DNA of 47,537 nucleotides from Phoronis australis (taxonomy: Eukaryota > Phoronida > Phoronidae). The notes below the pieces were generated by a model. The model was not told the DNA's origin, did no database searches, and saw only the letters and a program-made list of their open reading frames with translations. Positions 23,419 to 35,470 of the stretch are shown here, piece after piece; positions within the stretch are counted from its first letter, which is position 1, and each line of letters starts with the position of its first letter. The position numbers and the translations under genes are program-made. Location of the stretch: NCBI GenBank assembly GCA_002633005.1, contig NMRA01000223.1, forward strand, positions 105,512 to 153,048. The letters are read 5' to 3'.

Positions 23419-24226
23419 ATACATGTAGGTGAGTTAAACATAGTCGAACATGCTTTATGAATACACAAACATTTTTGTCAGATATATTCTATCATTTTAA
23501 CGCTATTGGTTAAAAAATTCCAGGTCCATATGTTTGAGAAGTGTCGTGCTGTTTCATAACGGGTGTGATGGTCATTTTTTATTTTTCAGTGATAAAGTCA
23601 AGACCAAACGGTGAGAACACTCTTATATACAGTGGTTATTCATGGCTCTTGCTGTTAATCGAGTGGTTAGTTTTAATTCAGAAGTATGAGATTTTCACTT
23701 CAGTGGCAAAATCAGAGACATTGTTCAAAGGTATTTGCTAGCTAGTCATCTACAGTAAATGTAAATATCGATCGTGTGGCCGCCATGGTCCTGTTTGCCT
23801 TTTAGGCTATTTTCCTTAAAGGAAGGGTTTAATATTTGAACGGCGTCTGGAGACGTGTGTTCGGAGGTCCCACCAGTGAATCCAAGGTTTCAAACTGATC
23901 AATTTTTGTACGGCCTTTTTGTCGGCCACCAAGCTATCATTTTTTTGTAATGCTTTAATTATAGTGGCTGTTTTGCAACCCATATTTTGGAGGTTACTGG
24001 TCAGATTTAATTCTCGGTGTAATACATGCCATGTTAAACCTCACATACATATGTCTGTCTCGTATTCTGAAAACTGCATACAGAACGCACCAAAGTTATT
24101 ACAAGTTTCACGGATACCATTAGACTGTTAAATTTTCGCGTACCGTGCAGAAATTTCATTTGGAATAATGTTTGTATCTTGTTTGATATTTAGTGCATGC
24201 CTAACTTGTTTTGTCAAGGATAAACA
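23419..24226. other. Unique spacer between transposon copies 1 and 3
   Basis: No gene was recognised. Open frames at 23541-23741 and 23919-24131 are without motifs. Confidence 0.5.
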
Positions 24227-24545
24227 CCCTTACCAAAATAAACTTAAATTTCATCGAAAAAATTAAGTTTTTTGTCTGAAAAACTTAAGTTCTCTTTCTC
24301 GAAAACTTAAGTTTTTGGTGAAAACTTAAATATTTTGGAACGATTTTTTTGGAACGAACTTAAGTTTTCATAACTTAAGTTTTTCAAAAACTTAAGTTCT
24401 AAAAAAGTTTTAAAATCTTAAGTTCTTTCCAAAAAAACGTGTTTCAGTTTTGGAACAAGTTTTAGTAACAAACATAAGTCATCAAAACTAAGTTTCCAGG
24501 ACATAAATTTTGAAGGAACTTACTATTGAAAACTGAAGTTTTCCA
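24227..24545. repeat. CTTAAG-palindrome array, left end of copy 3
   Basis: AAAACTTAAGTTTTT-type units with TTTTGGAACGA spacers follow the terminal CCCTTAC motif. The spacers closely match those at 38830-38860 in copy 2. Confidence 0.85.
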
Positions 24546-25419
24546 AAGAAATAAGTTGAATGCGACAAGCATTTAAAATTTTAGATTTTCACTAAAACAA
24601 GAGTGGAGTACAGTAACAAACTTAATGATTCTCATACAAGATTTAACAAACTAGAGTTCTATTAACATTTCATTAACAGTGATTAATTGCAGAAAATAAA
24701 ATTCACTTCATATTATACACTAGTTCCTTAAAATAAGTGTTCATAGGTGAAATATTAAAATCTTGAAAACAAGAAACATTGAAAAAATTAGTTCATCAAA
24801 TGTCATGCATTCAAGGTAGTGAAAACTAAATGAGGCTAATAATATATTCATATCTGCATCGTTCTCAATCTATGACCATATGCAATAACTGAGGGATCAA
24901 AATGGAATGTACAAACAGAGAAATCTCTACCAATACATGAAACACAAACAAATAAAATGTTATTACATAGCCAGGACGGGCTACAACAAAAGTCAACGTT
25001 TCAACAGCACAGACCTGTTCAACTAAAATTACAGCAATGACACCAAGAATAACAAATCACTTATATGCAAAATCCAAGAATATCCGCAGAGACAAGAGCA
25101 TAACATAAAACGTAAAGGGTAAAAAGTTTATCGACAATGGCCATAGATCTCATTTTTGGGAAGTACAATCCTTATCCTAAAAATAGTGCCTACAGTCACC
25201 TATCGTGGTTTTCAACCTTTAAAATATCAATTTCAAAGTCAAAGTTTCGTTTTGTTGACAATCATAGTAACGGTAAATCCAATACACTTCATGGTGCGAA
25301 CAAGTTTCACTAAAGTAACCCCGGTTATACGAGATGGAAATTAAACAAGTTAGACCTTTGACCACAAAAATATTCGTTTTCCTTTAAATTAAAGCTACTG
25401 AACTTCATGCATATGTCTA

Positions 25420-25912
25420 TAGGGCCTTTCCTACTAACATCGACGCGTCAATGTTTTTGGGACTTACTGTCAGTGTGAACGCTTAAACTTTGGTCCTGAA
25501 TGGAAGTTAACAGCTCCAGTTAATTTCGTACTAAACATGTGGATTTAGGTGCTTGGCGTCAACCCTGCGCTGCAGTATCAACGATCAACTTCGGACTTAT
25601 CGAAGTTATTGCCAGGGGCCACTGTTATCATCAACAATTGCATGGTAGTGATATGGCTAATAGTTGCTTATACCTTGCTCTAATAATCACGAATCGATTT
25701 AAAAATAAGTTTACGTCACTTAACATATGAAAATCTTCCCAAATTGTCACATCTTAGCGTGCAGTGCTACCTTGCGATACATTCGATCATGACACCTGCT
25801 GTTTACTTCGAAGTTCATTACCTTCCAAAGCCAGAATGAACAGTTCAGTTAACTTCGCAGTATTCGTCAAGGCTCCGCTCAGACAAGAGTTAAGTCAATG
25901 TGAAAGGACCCT
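25420..25912. mobile_element. Nested MITE, copy A
   Basis: The ends are inverted repeats: TAGGGCCTTTCCTACTAAC on the left and the complement of TAGGGTCCTTTCACATTG on the right, flanked by TA. A related 501-bp element lies at 37246-37746 in the corresponding part of copy 2. The matching place in copy 1 (ATATATCTACGCTAC, about 17246) has no insert and so shows the empty site. It has no coding capacity; the open frame at 25539-25730 is incidental. Confidence 0.85.
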
Positions 25913-26418
25913 ATGCTAGAGCACAAGCCACTTAATCTTCTTTAACTGGATCTGCTCCCTTAGCTTCACAGGCAAATAATCCTTGTTTTGTGACTACAAA
26001 CGCGCGTTTCTGAGCTCAATAGAATTCATAGGTTCATGAGCTGCAGTTCATCAGTGCGTACGTTGTGTTGCCTGGGTAGCCTTCCTTATCCAACGATTGT
26101 TGAAGATACACTCTGCAATAAAGACAACGAAATTTAATAACATAGGGGTAAAAACTATCAGTATAAGACAACTCAACTTGCTGGATATTCATCGTGCTGT
26201 TTATACAACACCTTTTTTTAAAACTTACTGTCTTATATACGGAGCCTAGAAAATAGTCTTCAAACTCAGAACCTAACCAATCACTCTCCACAATTCAATT
26301 GCAAGACTAGTCTGCAAGTTTACTCCAAGCATGCACTGCAGTGGGTCAGTTTTCCACTTATTGTTTTGAATGAAGTTTTAATCATGGATTCACGGCATTT
26401 AAAACAATTTTATTCTAC

Positions 26419-26494
26419 AGCATATAACATTATAACACATTATAAATGTATTTGTATTGAAGGCCTCTGGCCCAAAGTACAAAAAACAAAACAA
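26419..26494 (-). other. 3-prime UTR and tail of LINE
   Basis: Read on -, the stop codon is followed by a small hairpin GGCCAGAGGCC. Then come AT-rich ATACAAATACATTTATAATG-type sequence and an AATAAAA near the junction with copy 3. There is no long poly(A). Confidence 0.6.
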
Positions 26495-28126
26495 TTAATC
26501 AGGCACATTTGCACAAGCAGTCAACCCATTTAAGAGTTGTTCTCGTCTTTTAAGGGCAAAATACACATATTTAACAGCAGATATATCTGGATTAGCGAGC
26601 AGGCGTATACAGGATTCTTGAGTCGGATGCCTACATTGAAATTCCTTCATAAAACGTGACCTAAGTTCACAATATCCCTTGCAAACCAACAGGAAATGGT
26701 ATTCATCCTCTACAAGACCGTCATTGCAAGCCATACATAATATATTGTGGTTGGAGCAACGTAAACGAGTAAACGCTTGAATAAGACTGTTGTGTAGCGG
26801 TAACTTAAGATATGGTTCAAAACAGTACAGAGTCTTAAAGTTAGAGTAGAATTTAAGTTTTGCATTATGCTCAATTTCTGATCGCCAACCATGCTCATAA
26901 CAGTCATTAACTCTTTGCGCGAAGAAACTTAAAAACGAGACTTCGCACGTGACACCTTGATTCAACCAAATTTGATAAAAACCGTATTTTGATAGCAATT
27001 GTCTAACAGAAGATACCCAAGTATTTCCTCCATTCCTATCTAAATCAACTAACATGTCATAAGGCGCTTTATCGTATCTAGTAGGTGGCATTTTCAATAA
27101 CTTTAGCCAATATTTTACACACGTGACATAATACTTTGCATAGAGCGGATAAATTCCACATTCACCCAATACAGCTGCGTTTGAGCAAGAGTTTCCAACT
27201 CCAAGAGCAATTTTACAGAAATTAACATAAACATTTTCAAGCCATTCGTATTCTTTGAATCCCCAGATTTCCGCGTCGTAGCACATAGTTGGTACAGCAA
27301 TTTTATCAAACAGTTCAAGTGATAGGCTCAATGGTAATTCCGTGCATCGGTTTCTAATTTTAGAGATAGACATAGCATCTTTACTACCTTGACGTGCCAG
27401 AGTTTTAGTGGCTTTGGACCAGAATAATCTTGGTGTGAAAAATATTCCAAGATATTTATATTGGGAGACAACCTCCACTACTTGGTTTCCATAATACCAC
27501 TTCTCATACGTTTGAGTGGCCCGCCATTTCTAAAAACAACGATCTTAGTTTTTTTCAGATTTACACTCATGCCCCAAGAAGAGCAATAATCATAAAGGCA
27601 ATTTAACATTCTTTGCAAATTAATTTGAGTGCTCGAACACAGAACCATGTCATCAGCATACAACAGCGATTTGACGTGCGGAGCCTCTTCATTGATATAA
27701 ATCCCTCTAATATTTTGGGCATTATCTAGGACTTCGATAAATTCGTTCAGATACATGATAAATAATAGTGGGCTGATCATACACCCTTGTCTGGTGCCGA
27801 CAGAACAGTCAAAAAAGTCGGTAAACCCTTCTCGGGTCCTTACGCATGAACGTAATTTGCTGTACATGGATTTCAAGATTTTAAGTACGTTACCATGGAC
27901 ACCAATTTTTTGTAATCTATACCAGAGTAGCATGTGGGGAACTCTGTCAAACGCCTTCGAAAAGTCGACAAAAGCACAATAAAAACGACCCCCGGGCTTA
28001 GTGATATATTTTTGGCACATGGCCTGAAGCGTAAACATTTGGTCCTGAGTGCAATAGCCCTTGCGGAATCCCGCCTGTGATTCACGAAGTTCGTCATTTG
28101 CCTCAGCCCAGGTCCTAAGCCGGTTG
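26495..28126 (-). pseudogene. Non-LTR retrotransposon (LINE) reverse transcriptase, 5-prime incomplete and frameshifted
   Basis: Retrotransposon ORF2 reverse transcriptase read right to left from the assembly gap. Ordered motifs: QAGFRKGYCTQDQMF (28080-28040), FVDFSKAFDRVPH (motif A), VGTRQGCMISPLLF (motif B), LLYADDMVL (catalytic YADD, about 27650), WGMSVNLKKTKIVVF (motif D) and YKYLGIFFT (about 27455). The C-terminal part has CSNHNILCMACNDGLVEDEYHFLLVC split between a CxxC-type pair and an HFLL.C tail, as in CR1/Jockey-like elements; clade not settled. One base appears to be missing near CTCAAACG (about 27512). Restoring frame there would place the motif-D and YKYLG segments in one frame. 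The stop before 27478 is a consequence. The endonuclease half is not visible: it is in the gap or was never copied. Confidence 0.95.
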
Positions 28127-28845
28127 NNNNNNNNNNNNNNNNNNNNNNNNNNNNNNNNNNNNNNNNNNNNNNNNNNNNNNNNNNNNNNNNNNNNNNNNNN
28201 NNNNNNNNNNNNNNNNNNNNNNNNNNNNNNNNNNNNNNNNNNNNNNNNNNNNNNNNNNNNNNNNNNNNNNNNNNNNNNNNNNNNNNNNNNNNNNNNNNNN
28301 NNNNNNNNNNNNNNNNNNNNNNNNNNNNNNNNNNNNNNNNNNNNNNNNNNNNNNNNNNNNNNNNNNNNNNNNNNNNNNNNNNNNNNNNNNNNNNNNNNNN
28401 NNNNNNNNNNNNNNNNNNNNNNNNNNNNNNNNNNNNNNNNNNNNNNNNNNNNNNNNNNNNNNNNNNNNNNNNNNNNNNNNNNNNNNNNNNNNNNNNNNNN
28501 NNNNNNNNNNNNNNNNNNNNNNNNNNNNNNNNNNNNNNNNNNNNNNNNNNNNNNNNNNNNNNNNNNNNNNNNNNNNNNNNNNNNNNNNNNNNNNNNNNNN
28601 NNNNNNNNNNNNNNNNNNNNNNNNNNNNNNNNNNNNNNNNNNNNNNNNNNNNNNNNNNNNNNNNNNNNNNNNNNNNNNNNNNNNNNNNNNNNNNNNNNNN
28701 NNNNNNNNNNNNNNNNNNNNNNNNNNNNNNNNNNNNNNNNNNNNNNNNNNNNNNNNNNNNNNNNNNNNNNNNNNNNNNNNNNNNNNNNNNNNNNNNNNNN
28801 NNNNNNNNNNNNNNNNNNNNNNNNNNNNNNNNNNNNNNNNNNNNN
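28127..28845. other. Assembly gap (719 N)
   Basis: This is a run of N. The LINE enters it on the left and does not come out on the right, where a dispersed repeat starts at the first base. The contig order and true distance here are therefore uncertain. Open frames drawn through the Ns are meaningless. Confidence 1.
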
Positions 28846-29669
28846 GCGAAAACTTGCCGACTGATGCGTCGCTGAATCGCGATCGTCAATAGAAAAACTT
28901 GTACTCTTGAATAAAAATATAGTTTCGACTCAACAAATTACCTGAAATCTTCCTGATGTTTTACAATTTTTAAAGTTCATGTGGAGTCCAGATTAATTGC
29001 GATTAAGTCCAAATGTGCGCTACATCGTACTCCGCAACACGAGAAAAATCTCTGGATGAACACACATGTTGTTGTCGCGTGACGTTTGTTTTGAAGGTCG
29101 TCTGCGTATGAGAGTGAGTGAGCGTGCGTGTGCGGGTCATCGACTTTTTTGTTACAAAAGGCGGAGGATTGTGCAAGAAAATGGTGTTTACTAGATTGTT
29201 TTTCGCTTAAACGGCTGTAACGTGCAAGGTGAGTGCTAGTTAACTCAAAGATTTTGTGTGCACAGGCCGACTGTCGTTAGCTCTGCCGTGGAGTATTAAT
29301 AGTCCAAGGCTCGATCTACATGTTGGGGACGAAATGAACTACCCGGGCTGTGTGAAATTTCTGGGTCTAACGGAGACACTGACGCAGTGGTCAGTCAGAT
29401 CGCTGTACCAAGACTATAGTCAAAATCCAAATTCGTTTTATCGTGTCCCTGTCAATAATAACGGCATTTTAAAGCCTTCTTAATTTTCGTTCTTCAGGAA
29501 CATAACAATCACGTGTTTTGTACACATACAGTAGGCGCACGCCGCAGATCGCATCTCGGAAATTGCCGATTTGACGGATGACAATGAATGAACACAATGA
29601 AATTAACAACGTCGTTTTACATCTTGTAAGATTCATAATAAACCTATTTTGAATATTGCAATGCATATG
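28846..29669 (+). repeat. Dispersed repeat R, copy 1 (matches 39607-40412)
   Basis: This is nearly collinear with 39607-40412 in the same orientation, about 10.8 kb apart, with substitutions and small indels. It contains a splice-donor-like AACGTGCAAG|GTGAGTGCT (29230) and an acceptor-like GTGTGCACAG (29264). The downstream frame here is open for 72 codons (LSLALPWSINSPRLDLHV ... PNSFYRVPVNNNGILKPS). The upstream ATG frame hits a stop after nine codons. In the other copy the pattern is reversed. It could be a decayed two-exon gene in a dispersed repeat, or chance. Confidence 0.75.
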
Positions 29670-30329
29670 TTCCAAAATCTAAATAACTTGGGACCTATAT
29701 TTTTGTATTAGTGCGCGCCGAATGAAAGTAATCGTGAGTGTTGCTGTGTTGCAAAATCTCTTATCCTGGGCCGATTTGAAAAATTCAAAGTTGTACTCAT
29801 ATTTGTTTTCGCCCCTCTTTTCAACTATTACAGTAAAAACTACGTAAATCTCTCTCCATAAAAAGTACAGTCTGCTAGCTAGATTGTAATCAGCTGATCA
29901 TATCCGCATGAGCGAAGCCAATTATCCTCGCTGGTGACTCGATGACTAGAGCAGCTTGGCGGCATCCCTTTGATCGTGAGCCGAGTGCGACTCAGCCAAG
30001 GTGGATAAATACGATCTACTTCAATTTTCCATACCCCACCGTTTACCTTAACCACTGGGGTTAGAACCAATCGTATTTAGTGGGAATGTTCATAGCATGT
30101 AGAGCTCACACGGCCTCGGTGTCTCGTCAATTAGTTTTATTGCGCCTAAAGCCGGTAACGCAGTGACTATTTATTGCTGGCTTCTGAAATCATTTCGTGC
30201 ACTCACGAACACTCCAAAAGCATTTCAAATTACATCTAATGAGACAGACTTTGTTTCACTTTTATATAAGTATTGGTTAGATTGAGAATAATTCATTTTG
30301 AAACAGAACGGTAAGTAATAAACGCCAAC
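29670..30329. other. No gene recognised
   Basis: A 63-codon minus frame at 29879-30070 and a B-box-like GGTTCTAACCCC (complement, about 30055-30066) are present. No A box lies at tRNA spacing. Confidence 0.5.
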
Positions 30330-30603
30330 ATGGCAACTGGCAATCCTGACTTAGGACGAGCTAGAGCGGCTCATCAATCCCGATTTCGCCGGTGGATCGT
30401 TAAGTCTTACAGGCTATCAATTCGAACAGGAATACAGTAATGAAGAAATACTAAAGAGGCGCCGTGAACAAGCTCTGACAACGGAACGTATGGAGTTATT
30501 TGGTAAGCCGGCATTCGTGAGGCACTGTCGACGTTACGGTCTGCAGGCCACAGACACGGAGATGTCATACTTGCTATTTACATTTCTTTCTTCACTACCA
30601 TGA
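30330..30603 (+). pseudogene. Frameshifted small reading frame, unknown product
   Basis: ATG at 30330 (context CCAACATGG) begins MATGNPDL. One extra base near 30354 moves the frame, which is then open for 82 codons to TGA at 30601-30603. That frame reads DELERLINPDFAGGSLSL, then YSNEEILKRRREQALTTERM, then GKPAFVRHCRRYGLQATD. The composition and the charged helical middle look like real protein. I do not recognise the family. The next 200 bp contain an A10 run and no further frame. It may be a fragment of a transposon ORF or a processed gene. Confidence 0.4.
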
Positions 30604-30833
30604 GCCATTTCCTAAGCATTTCGGACTCTCGAGGAAGTTAAAAAAAAAACGATATACTCGCTTTCCTCGCAGCTGCTTAGTTCGGACAAGCGGGAACGAT
30701 ACACTGCAACATAGCGGCATTCACTATGCATATGAACCACTGACGTCGCTAGCGTCGTTTCTCACCTTCCTCACAGCTTAACGCGACACCTCTTGGCAAG
30801 GTAAGGTCGACCGTACGCTAGGCGATGTGGAAA

Positions 30834-30880
30834 TAGACCGATTAAGACGGCAAAAAGACTAATTAAATCGGGTGGCATTA
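30834..30880 (+). repeat. Dispersed short repeat, copy 2 (matches 749-796)
   Basis: TAGACCGATTAAGACGG ... GGTGGCATT matches the copy near the window start. It sits directly before the transposon fragment that follows. Confidence 0.6.
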
Positions 30881-31290
30881 GCCTTTAAATTGACTTGACC
30901 AAATGGCTACAAGATTCAGTGAGTTTGTTAAAGAGTATAAGCCCATTGGCTAAACCGAGGACATATTTCATATTGTTTCAAATTCAAACCCTGATAGCAG
31001 CACTATTTTCAACTCAACAAGGAAACACATGAGGCATTAAATGCCATGTAGATGCCAAGTTAATAGAGACCTGAAAACGATGATATATTAGAAAACACAA
31101 CAGTATGTGACAGCTTCTTAGAATCCAGACATAACCCATGTACAGGAAATGTTATCCACGGCAGTTGGGCGGATTCAGGATTTTGAGTTGAGGGGTTAGG
31201 CCAGTGTATTAGACAGGGTTTTGCCCATCAGACATTCACCGACATACGACTTTTTCTTCGAAATTGACTGTCGATCTTAAAATTGCGTTA
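30881..31290 (+). repeat. Fragment of CTTAAG-family interior
   Basis: TTGACTTGACCAAATGGCT and AAATTCAAACCCTGATAGCAG match the complement of 36170-36290 closely and 21330-21430 directly. The tail (ACGACTTTTTCTTCGAA) matches the complement of 34090. It is probably part of copy 3 displaced by the LINE, gap and repeat-R sequence, or an independent fragment. Confidence 0.7.
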
Positions 31291-31467
31291 ATTATTTGCT
31301 GTAACATTTACCGTAATAACAATTAAAGCTCCGAGCCAAGTTACCAGTACAACAAAGTACTGTCCCTTCCAGCTTTACTGGCAGCAACATCAACATTTTG
31401 CACTCATTGAAAACCAAGCAATTGTTAACGTTCTCAATTCTTGTAATACTATCCCTACTAGAGTTAC

Positions 31468-32640
31468 ATTATTACCCTGCGCGTGTAAGCGCAGAGTACT
31501 GTTGTTCCTGGGTTTTCTTCAATTTTATTCTTATTCGTATTCTTATTCTTAGTCTTCTTATTCTTATTCTTATTCTTCTTATTCTTCTTCCGACTATCTT
31601 TGAGGCTTAATCACTCCAAATTGGGTGCAGGTACGGTCTTTAAATTCAGCACATGACTTTGGACAGTATAAACATTTTGAATGGTTACTGTATATAATCA
31701 TATTCCATATTGCACCGGAAAAGGTCGTTTGGTGTGAAGATCATATAGTTTTCAAAATGCTACTCCTCCTTCAGTTTTAAAGCTATCTTATTGAAGAAGG
31801 TCAAAGGTCATTAGGTGTAAATTAAAATTTTGAGCTAGACACTTCAAATTGACAGGTGTGATTGCCACAGGTAAATCAAATCGGAATTCAAAGTTTCAGG
31901 TCATTTAGTGCAACCATGGGGTCATTAGGTGCATTTTTCTTCTGAAAATTTGACCTATTCTATCAGCAAGTATTATGATGTGTCAACCGTTAGACAACTG
32001 TGATTCTCAGCGTTAAACACATTTTCCATGGGCTTTGCAATCATTCTCCTAAATATGCTTAAAATGCACCGGATGAGGTCAATTAGAGCAAAGGTCATGT
32101 AACGTTCAAAATGTTACATGTCTTACGTTTTTCAAGGAATTCTTTTCAATTTCAGCACACTGGTGTAAGTCACCAGGCCAATTGAATACCCTACTTTACT
32201 TTGCAATAAGCTTTAAAAAATAGGTCAAAGGTCATTGAGTGCAAACTAAAATTTTGAGCTAGAGACTTCATAATTGCGTATCTGTTTACCAAGTGCGATT
32301 GAGATTGAATTTTAAATTTTCAGGTCATTTGGTGCACCCATGGGGTCATTAGGTCCATTTTTCTTCTGAAAGTTTGACCACTTCATTCATCTTGTATTCT
32401 GAAGGGCTAAAAGTAAAAACATCTGTGATTATTAGCATTAACCACACTCTTAATCGAGTTAAAATTACTCTCTCATCCGGGGCTCTTAATGCACCGGAAG
32501 AGGTCAATTGGTGGAAAGGTCATCAAAATTAATGTGTAATTTCTGCTACAATTTTAAAGAATTCTTTTTCATATAGGTAAACGGGTTGCTGTCAGTAACC
32601 TCCCATAATAATTCCAGTAATACGCACGCGCAGAGTCCGT
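31468..32640 (+). repeat. Hairpin / tandem-repeat element, short copy
   Basis: The element starts with a hairpin CTGCGCGTGTAAGCGCAG, then CCTGGGTTTTCTTC, a TTCTTA microsatellite and two to three units of about 400 bp. The units carry ATTGCACCGGAAAAGGTC or TGCACCGGATGAGGTCAA and GGTCATTAGGTGCATTTTTC. A reversed hairpin half (ACGCACGCGCAGAG, about 32625) closes it. The same parts occur in the same order from 42960 to 46780 in expanded form. No coding region was seen. Confidence 0.65.
31522..31592. repeat. TTCTTA-type microsatellite
   Basis: Repeated TTATTC/TTCTTC units. The 70-codon frame through it is low-complexity. Confidence 0.85.
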
Positions 32641-33101
32641 TATTGTCACGCCGTGTCAATAATGTTTCTAGTTATTGAATGGTAGTCCTAAGCTTGACCT
32701 CGTTCTCAATGAATTCCTCCTAAGCAACGTGAGTAAATTTTTATGTACCGTTTATCAGTATTGTTGCTTCTGATTTCCATTTCTAATAGCCTATCTAAGT
32801 ATTGGAGTACTTATATTAGACACTACTTAAATGTATATACCTCTATGTTTATTAGTTCAATTTATGAATGGTTTACAACCCAGATATAATGCTTCGCGAT
32901 TTCTATGTTTGTCATTATTTCTTTATATGATCAGTGTATTCTTCAATAAGATATATCACTTAAAAATGAAGAAACCAGGTCTCAATACAGGCATAGCCAG
33001 GGGAAGCAAAGGGTCATGTAACCAGTTGCATTCCACAATTGTCTCGTTCTACGTGTTCATTTAGTTGGCCCTTACGGTTACTGGGATTCGTTTCATGAAA
33101 G
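32641..33101. other. No gene recognised
   Basis: The open frame at 32831-33064 has no motif. Confidence 0.5.
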
Positions 33102-33620
33102 CCCTTACAACAATGAACTTAAGTTTTTCGTTGAAAACTTAAGTTTTTAGCGAAAAAACTTTGTGAAAATAACTGAAGTTTTAGAAGAAAAAAGTTCTTC
33201 CGAAAAACTTAAGTATTTAAAAGAAACTTAAGTTTTTAAAACTTAAGTTTTTGGAAAATAACTTATGTTTTAGAGGAAAAAATAAGCTCTTCCGAAAAAC
33301 TTAAGTGTTTGAAAGAAACTTAGGTTTTTAAAACTTAAGTTTTTAGCCAAAAACTTAAGTTTTTCACCACAGTGTTGAGTTTTTCAGAAAACCTAAGTTT
33401 TTCAGAAAATTTAAGTTTCAACTAATAACCTAAGTTTTCATGAAAACTTAAGTTTTTTTTAATAACAAAATTAAGTTTTTCTGATAACTTAATTTATCAC
33501 AAAACTTATGTTTTTGTAATTTCAAAAACTTAAGTTTTCCTGACTTCTTTTAAGTTTTTCAGAAAACTGGATTTTTTCATTCGTGGAAAACTTGAATTTT
33601 ATTGAAACTCTAAGCTCTCT
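33102..33620. repeat. CTTAAG-palindrome array, one end of copy 2
   Basis: This is the densest array in the window. AAAACTTAAGTTTTT units recur at roughly 15-30 bp, with TTTTGGAAAA or CTTCCGAAAA spacers. It starts at the terminal CCCTTAC. Confidence 0.9.
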
Positions 33621-35470
33621 ATGTGATGAAAAATTACGTTTTCAAGTTTTTAAAATTTGAATATTGTGAGATATTTTATTTCTGGTTCGAAATTTTTCCC
33701 ATTGTTTTACAACAAAAATTTATTGTTTGCTTATGCTAAATCCATCATCTCAAAATGTTGCCCGAATGTTTCCTTAACTTTTATTTAGATACAAACCATA
33801 AAACGATGAGTTAACCTGGTCCGTACAGAATTAGTGCAGTTATGTAACCATTACGGCACGTCTATGTGAATTTAAATGTAGTCGAACATCCGGTGACCAA
33901 CAGTAGTACGAATGCACCCAATGTTAATCCCCCGAGACACTGACCTGGTCAGTACAATGTAATTAATGGGACTCGTGCAATTCTTAAAAAACGTAGTTAT
34001 TGTGCAACTTTCCTTTGTGTTGAGTTGTATTCGTAATGCAGTTTCCAGCGGAAGTCAACAGTTTGAATTTTATAACCGATAGTCAACTTCGAAGAAAAAG
34101 TCGTGTGTTGGCTAGCCCGTGACAATGAAGTATACATTACTGCGAGCAGAGCCAGCAAGAAGACATTTCAGAGGTTTTGGTAGTCAGGTTAGTGCCAGAG
34201 AGCGTTCTAAAATCGATTGGCCACAATCGGTGCTGTGATTTCCAACGTTATTGTCAGCCACTCACGAGTCACGCTGTCACTTACCGACATGGACTCATTC
34301 TGTGTGTGAATTATCTAAACTTCTAACGTGTAATATACTTCTGGAGGTCCATCAGAGGAAGCCATAACGTTCGCGTAAGGCTATTACTCTATTATATTTC
34401 TGTCTTCTGAGGTTGTGTCAGTGTGATCAATGCAAGGGGGGGGACTACCAAGGCAAAGTGTAATCATTTCCCAAGTTGGGTATATTGGCATTTGATGTGG
34501 GTTGTTATGTCTATGTTCGTAGTAATTTTTGAAATTTCATATCACTACAGGTCAATAATTTGCAAGGTTCACTTGCCTCATCCACGCACCAATCCTAAAA
34601 TATGGGGGGTGCTCATATTTTTGGGCATGTTGACTTTTTACTAAAAAACGTGGTGTGTTCAGAGCTGTGCACAGTGCATTCCTGAATTACAGCTTTTTAG
34701 TGGACTCGCGTCTCGTTTTCTCATTTTTTGGTTCTATGAGGCTGGCCTTTTCATGCCCACTTCGGCAAGTGGGGGGTGCTCGTTCGAGCCTCCCCTGGGT
34801 GCGCGCATGTGCCTGGCTCTCAAAATTAAGAATAACCAATGTAACTATTGTATTGCCTATTTTGATTGATTTGCTCGGGTTTGTCGGGAGGATCTAGGTT
34901 ATTGAATGCGAAAGGACATCCCGATCCCACTACTAGTACCCTATCTGGAATACCCCCGGCATAGGTCAAAATGTACCCAAGTCAACATGTTAACTATTGT
35001 TAAGCACAGTAAAACTTGCATAATTCCTATCTAATTGCACCAAATAATTCAATGCATATAAGGAAAATCTGTGTGATTTGACTTTGGGATTGAGTATTGG
35101 CTTTCGAAATTTTACCGGGTTGTGGAAAATTTGAATGTCGCAAAAGTTTGCATATTCAGACTTAAATTGTTCACATTCAATGCGAGTTCGACTGGTTTTA
35201 TTGAAACCTAATATTTCAGTGTCATGGTTAAAGTGATAGTTAATTCGGGTACAACTTTACCTAGGAGCTGAGTTGAGTTGATGGACTGACTAGAATGATC
35301 TCCTCATGTCTGTAGGGGCATATTCTTTTCCCTCTAGAAATTTGCTTGGAACCTCAATTTAATATCTTTGCAAATGTCAGCCAGTAAAGTGAGTGGTAGG
35401 AGTACAGGATATAGTATTTTATGTTTACAGTAGTACATGAGTTAATAATTTTATTTTTTACTGTAAACTA

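Larger units (their letters stand above)
24227..26418 (+). mobile_element. CTTAAG-family DNA transposon, copy 3 (left part only)
   Basis: The copy starts with CCCTTACCAAAATAAACTTA at 24227, then a CTTAAG array to about 24545. About 1.9 kb follow that are collinear with copy 1 (16.4-17.4 kb) and inverted in copy 2. It carries a nested MITE (25420-25912). Homology to copy 2 runs to about 26418, where LINE sequence begins, so the right half is cut off. A fragment of the missing interior reappears at 30880-31290. No coding region was recognised; the open frame at 26034-26291 is not conserved as protein. Confidence 0.75.

Noticed and set aside
27873-28889. Long frames on both strands containing hundreds of X
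   Set aside because: They pass through the N gap. Only the LINE frame up to 28126 is real sequence.
34690-34790. Possible tRNA-like region with GTTCGAGCCTC
   Set aside because: The nearest A-box-like sequence is about 70 nt upstream, too far for a tRNA without a long variable arm, and no cloverleaf is apparent.
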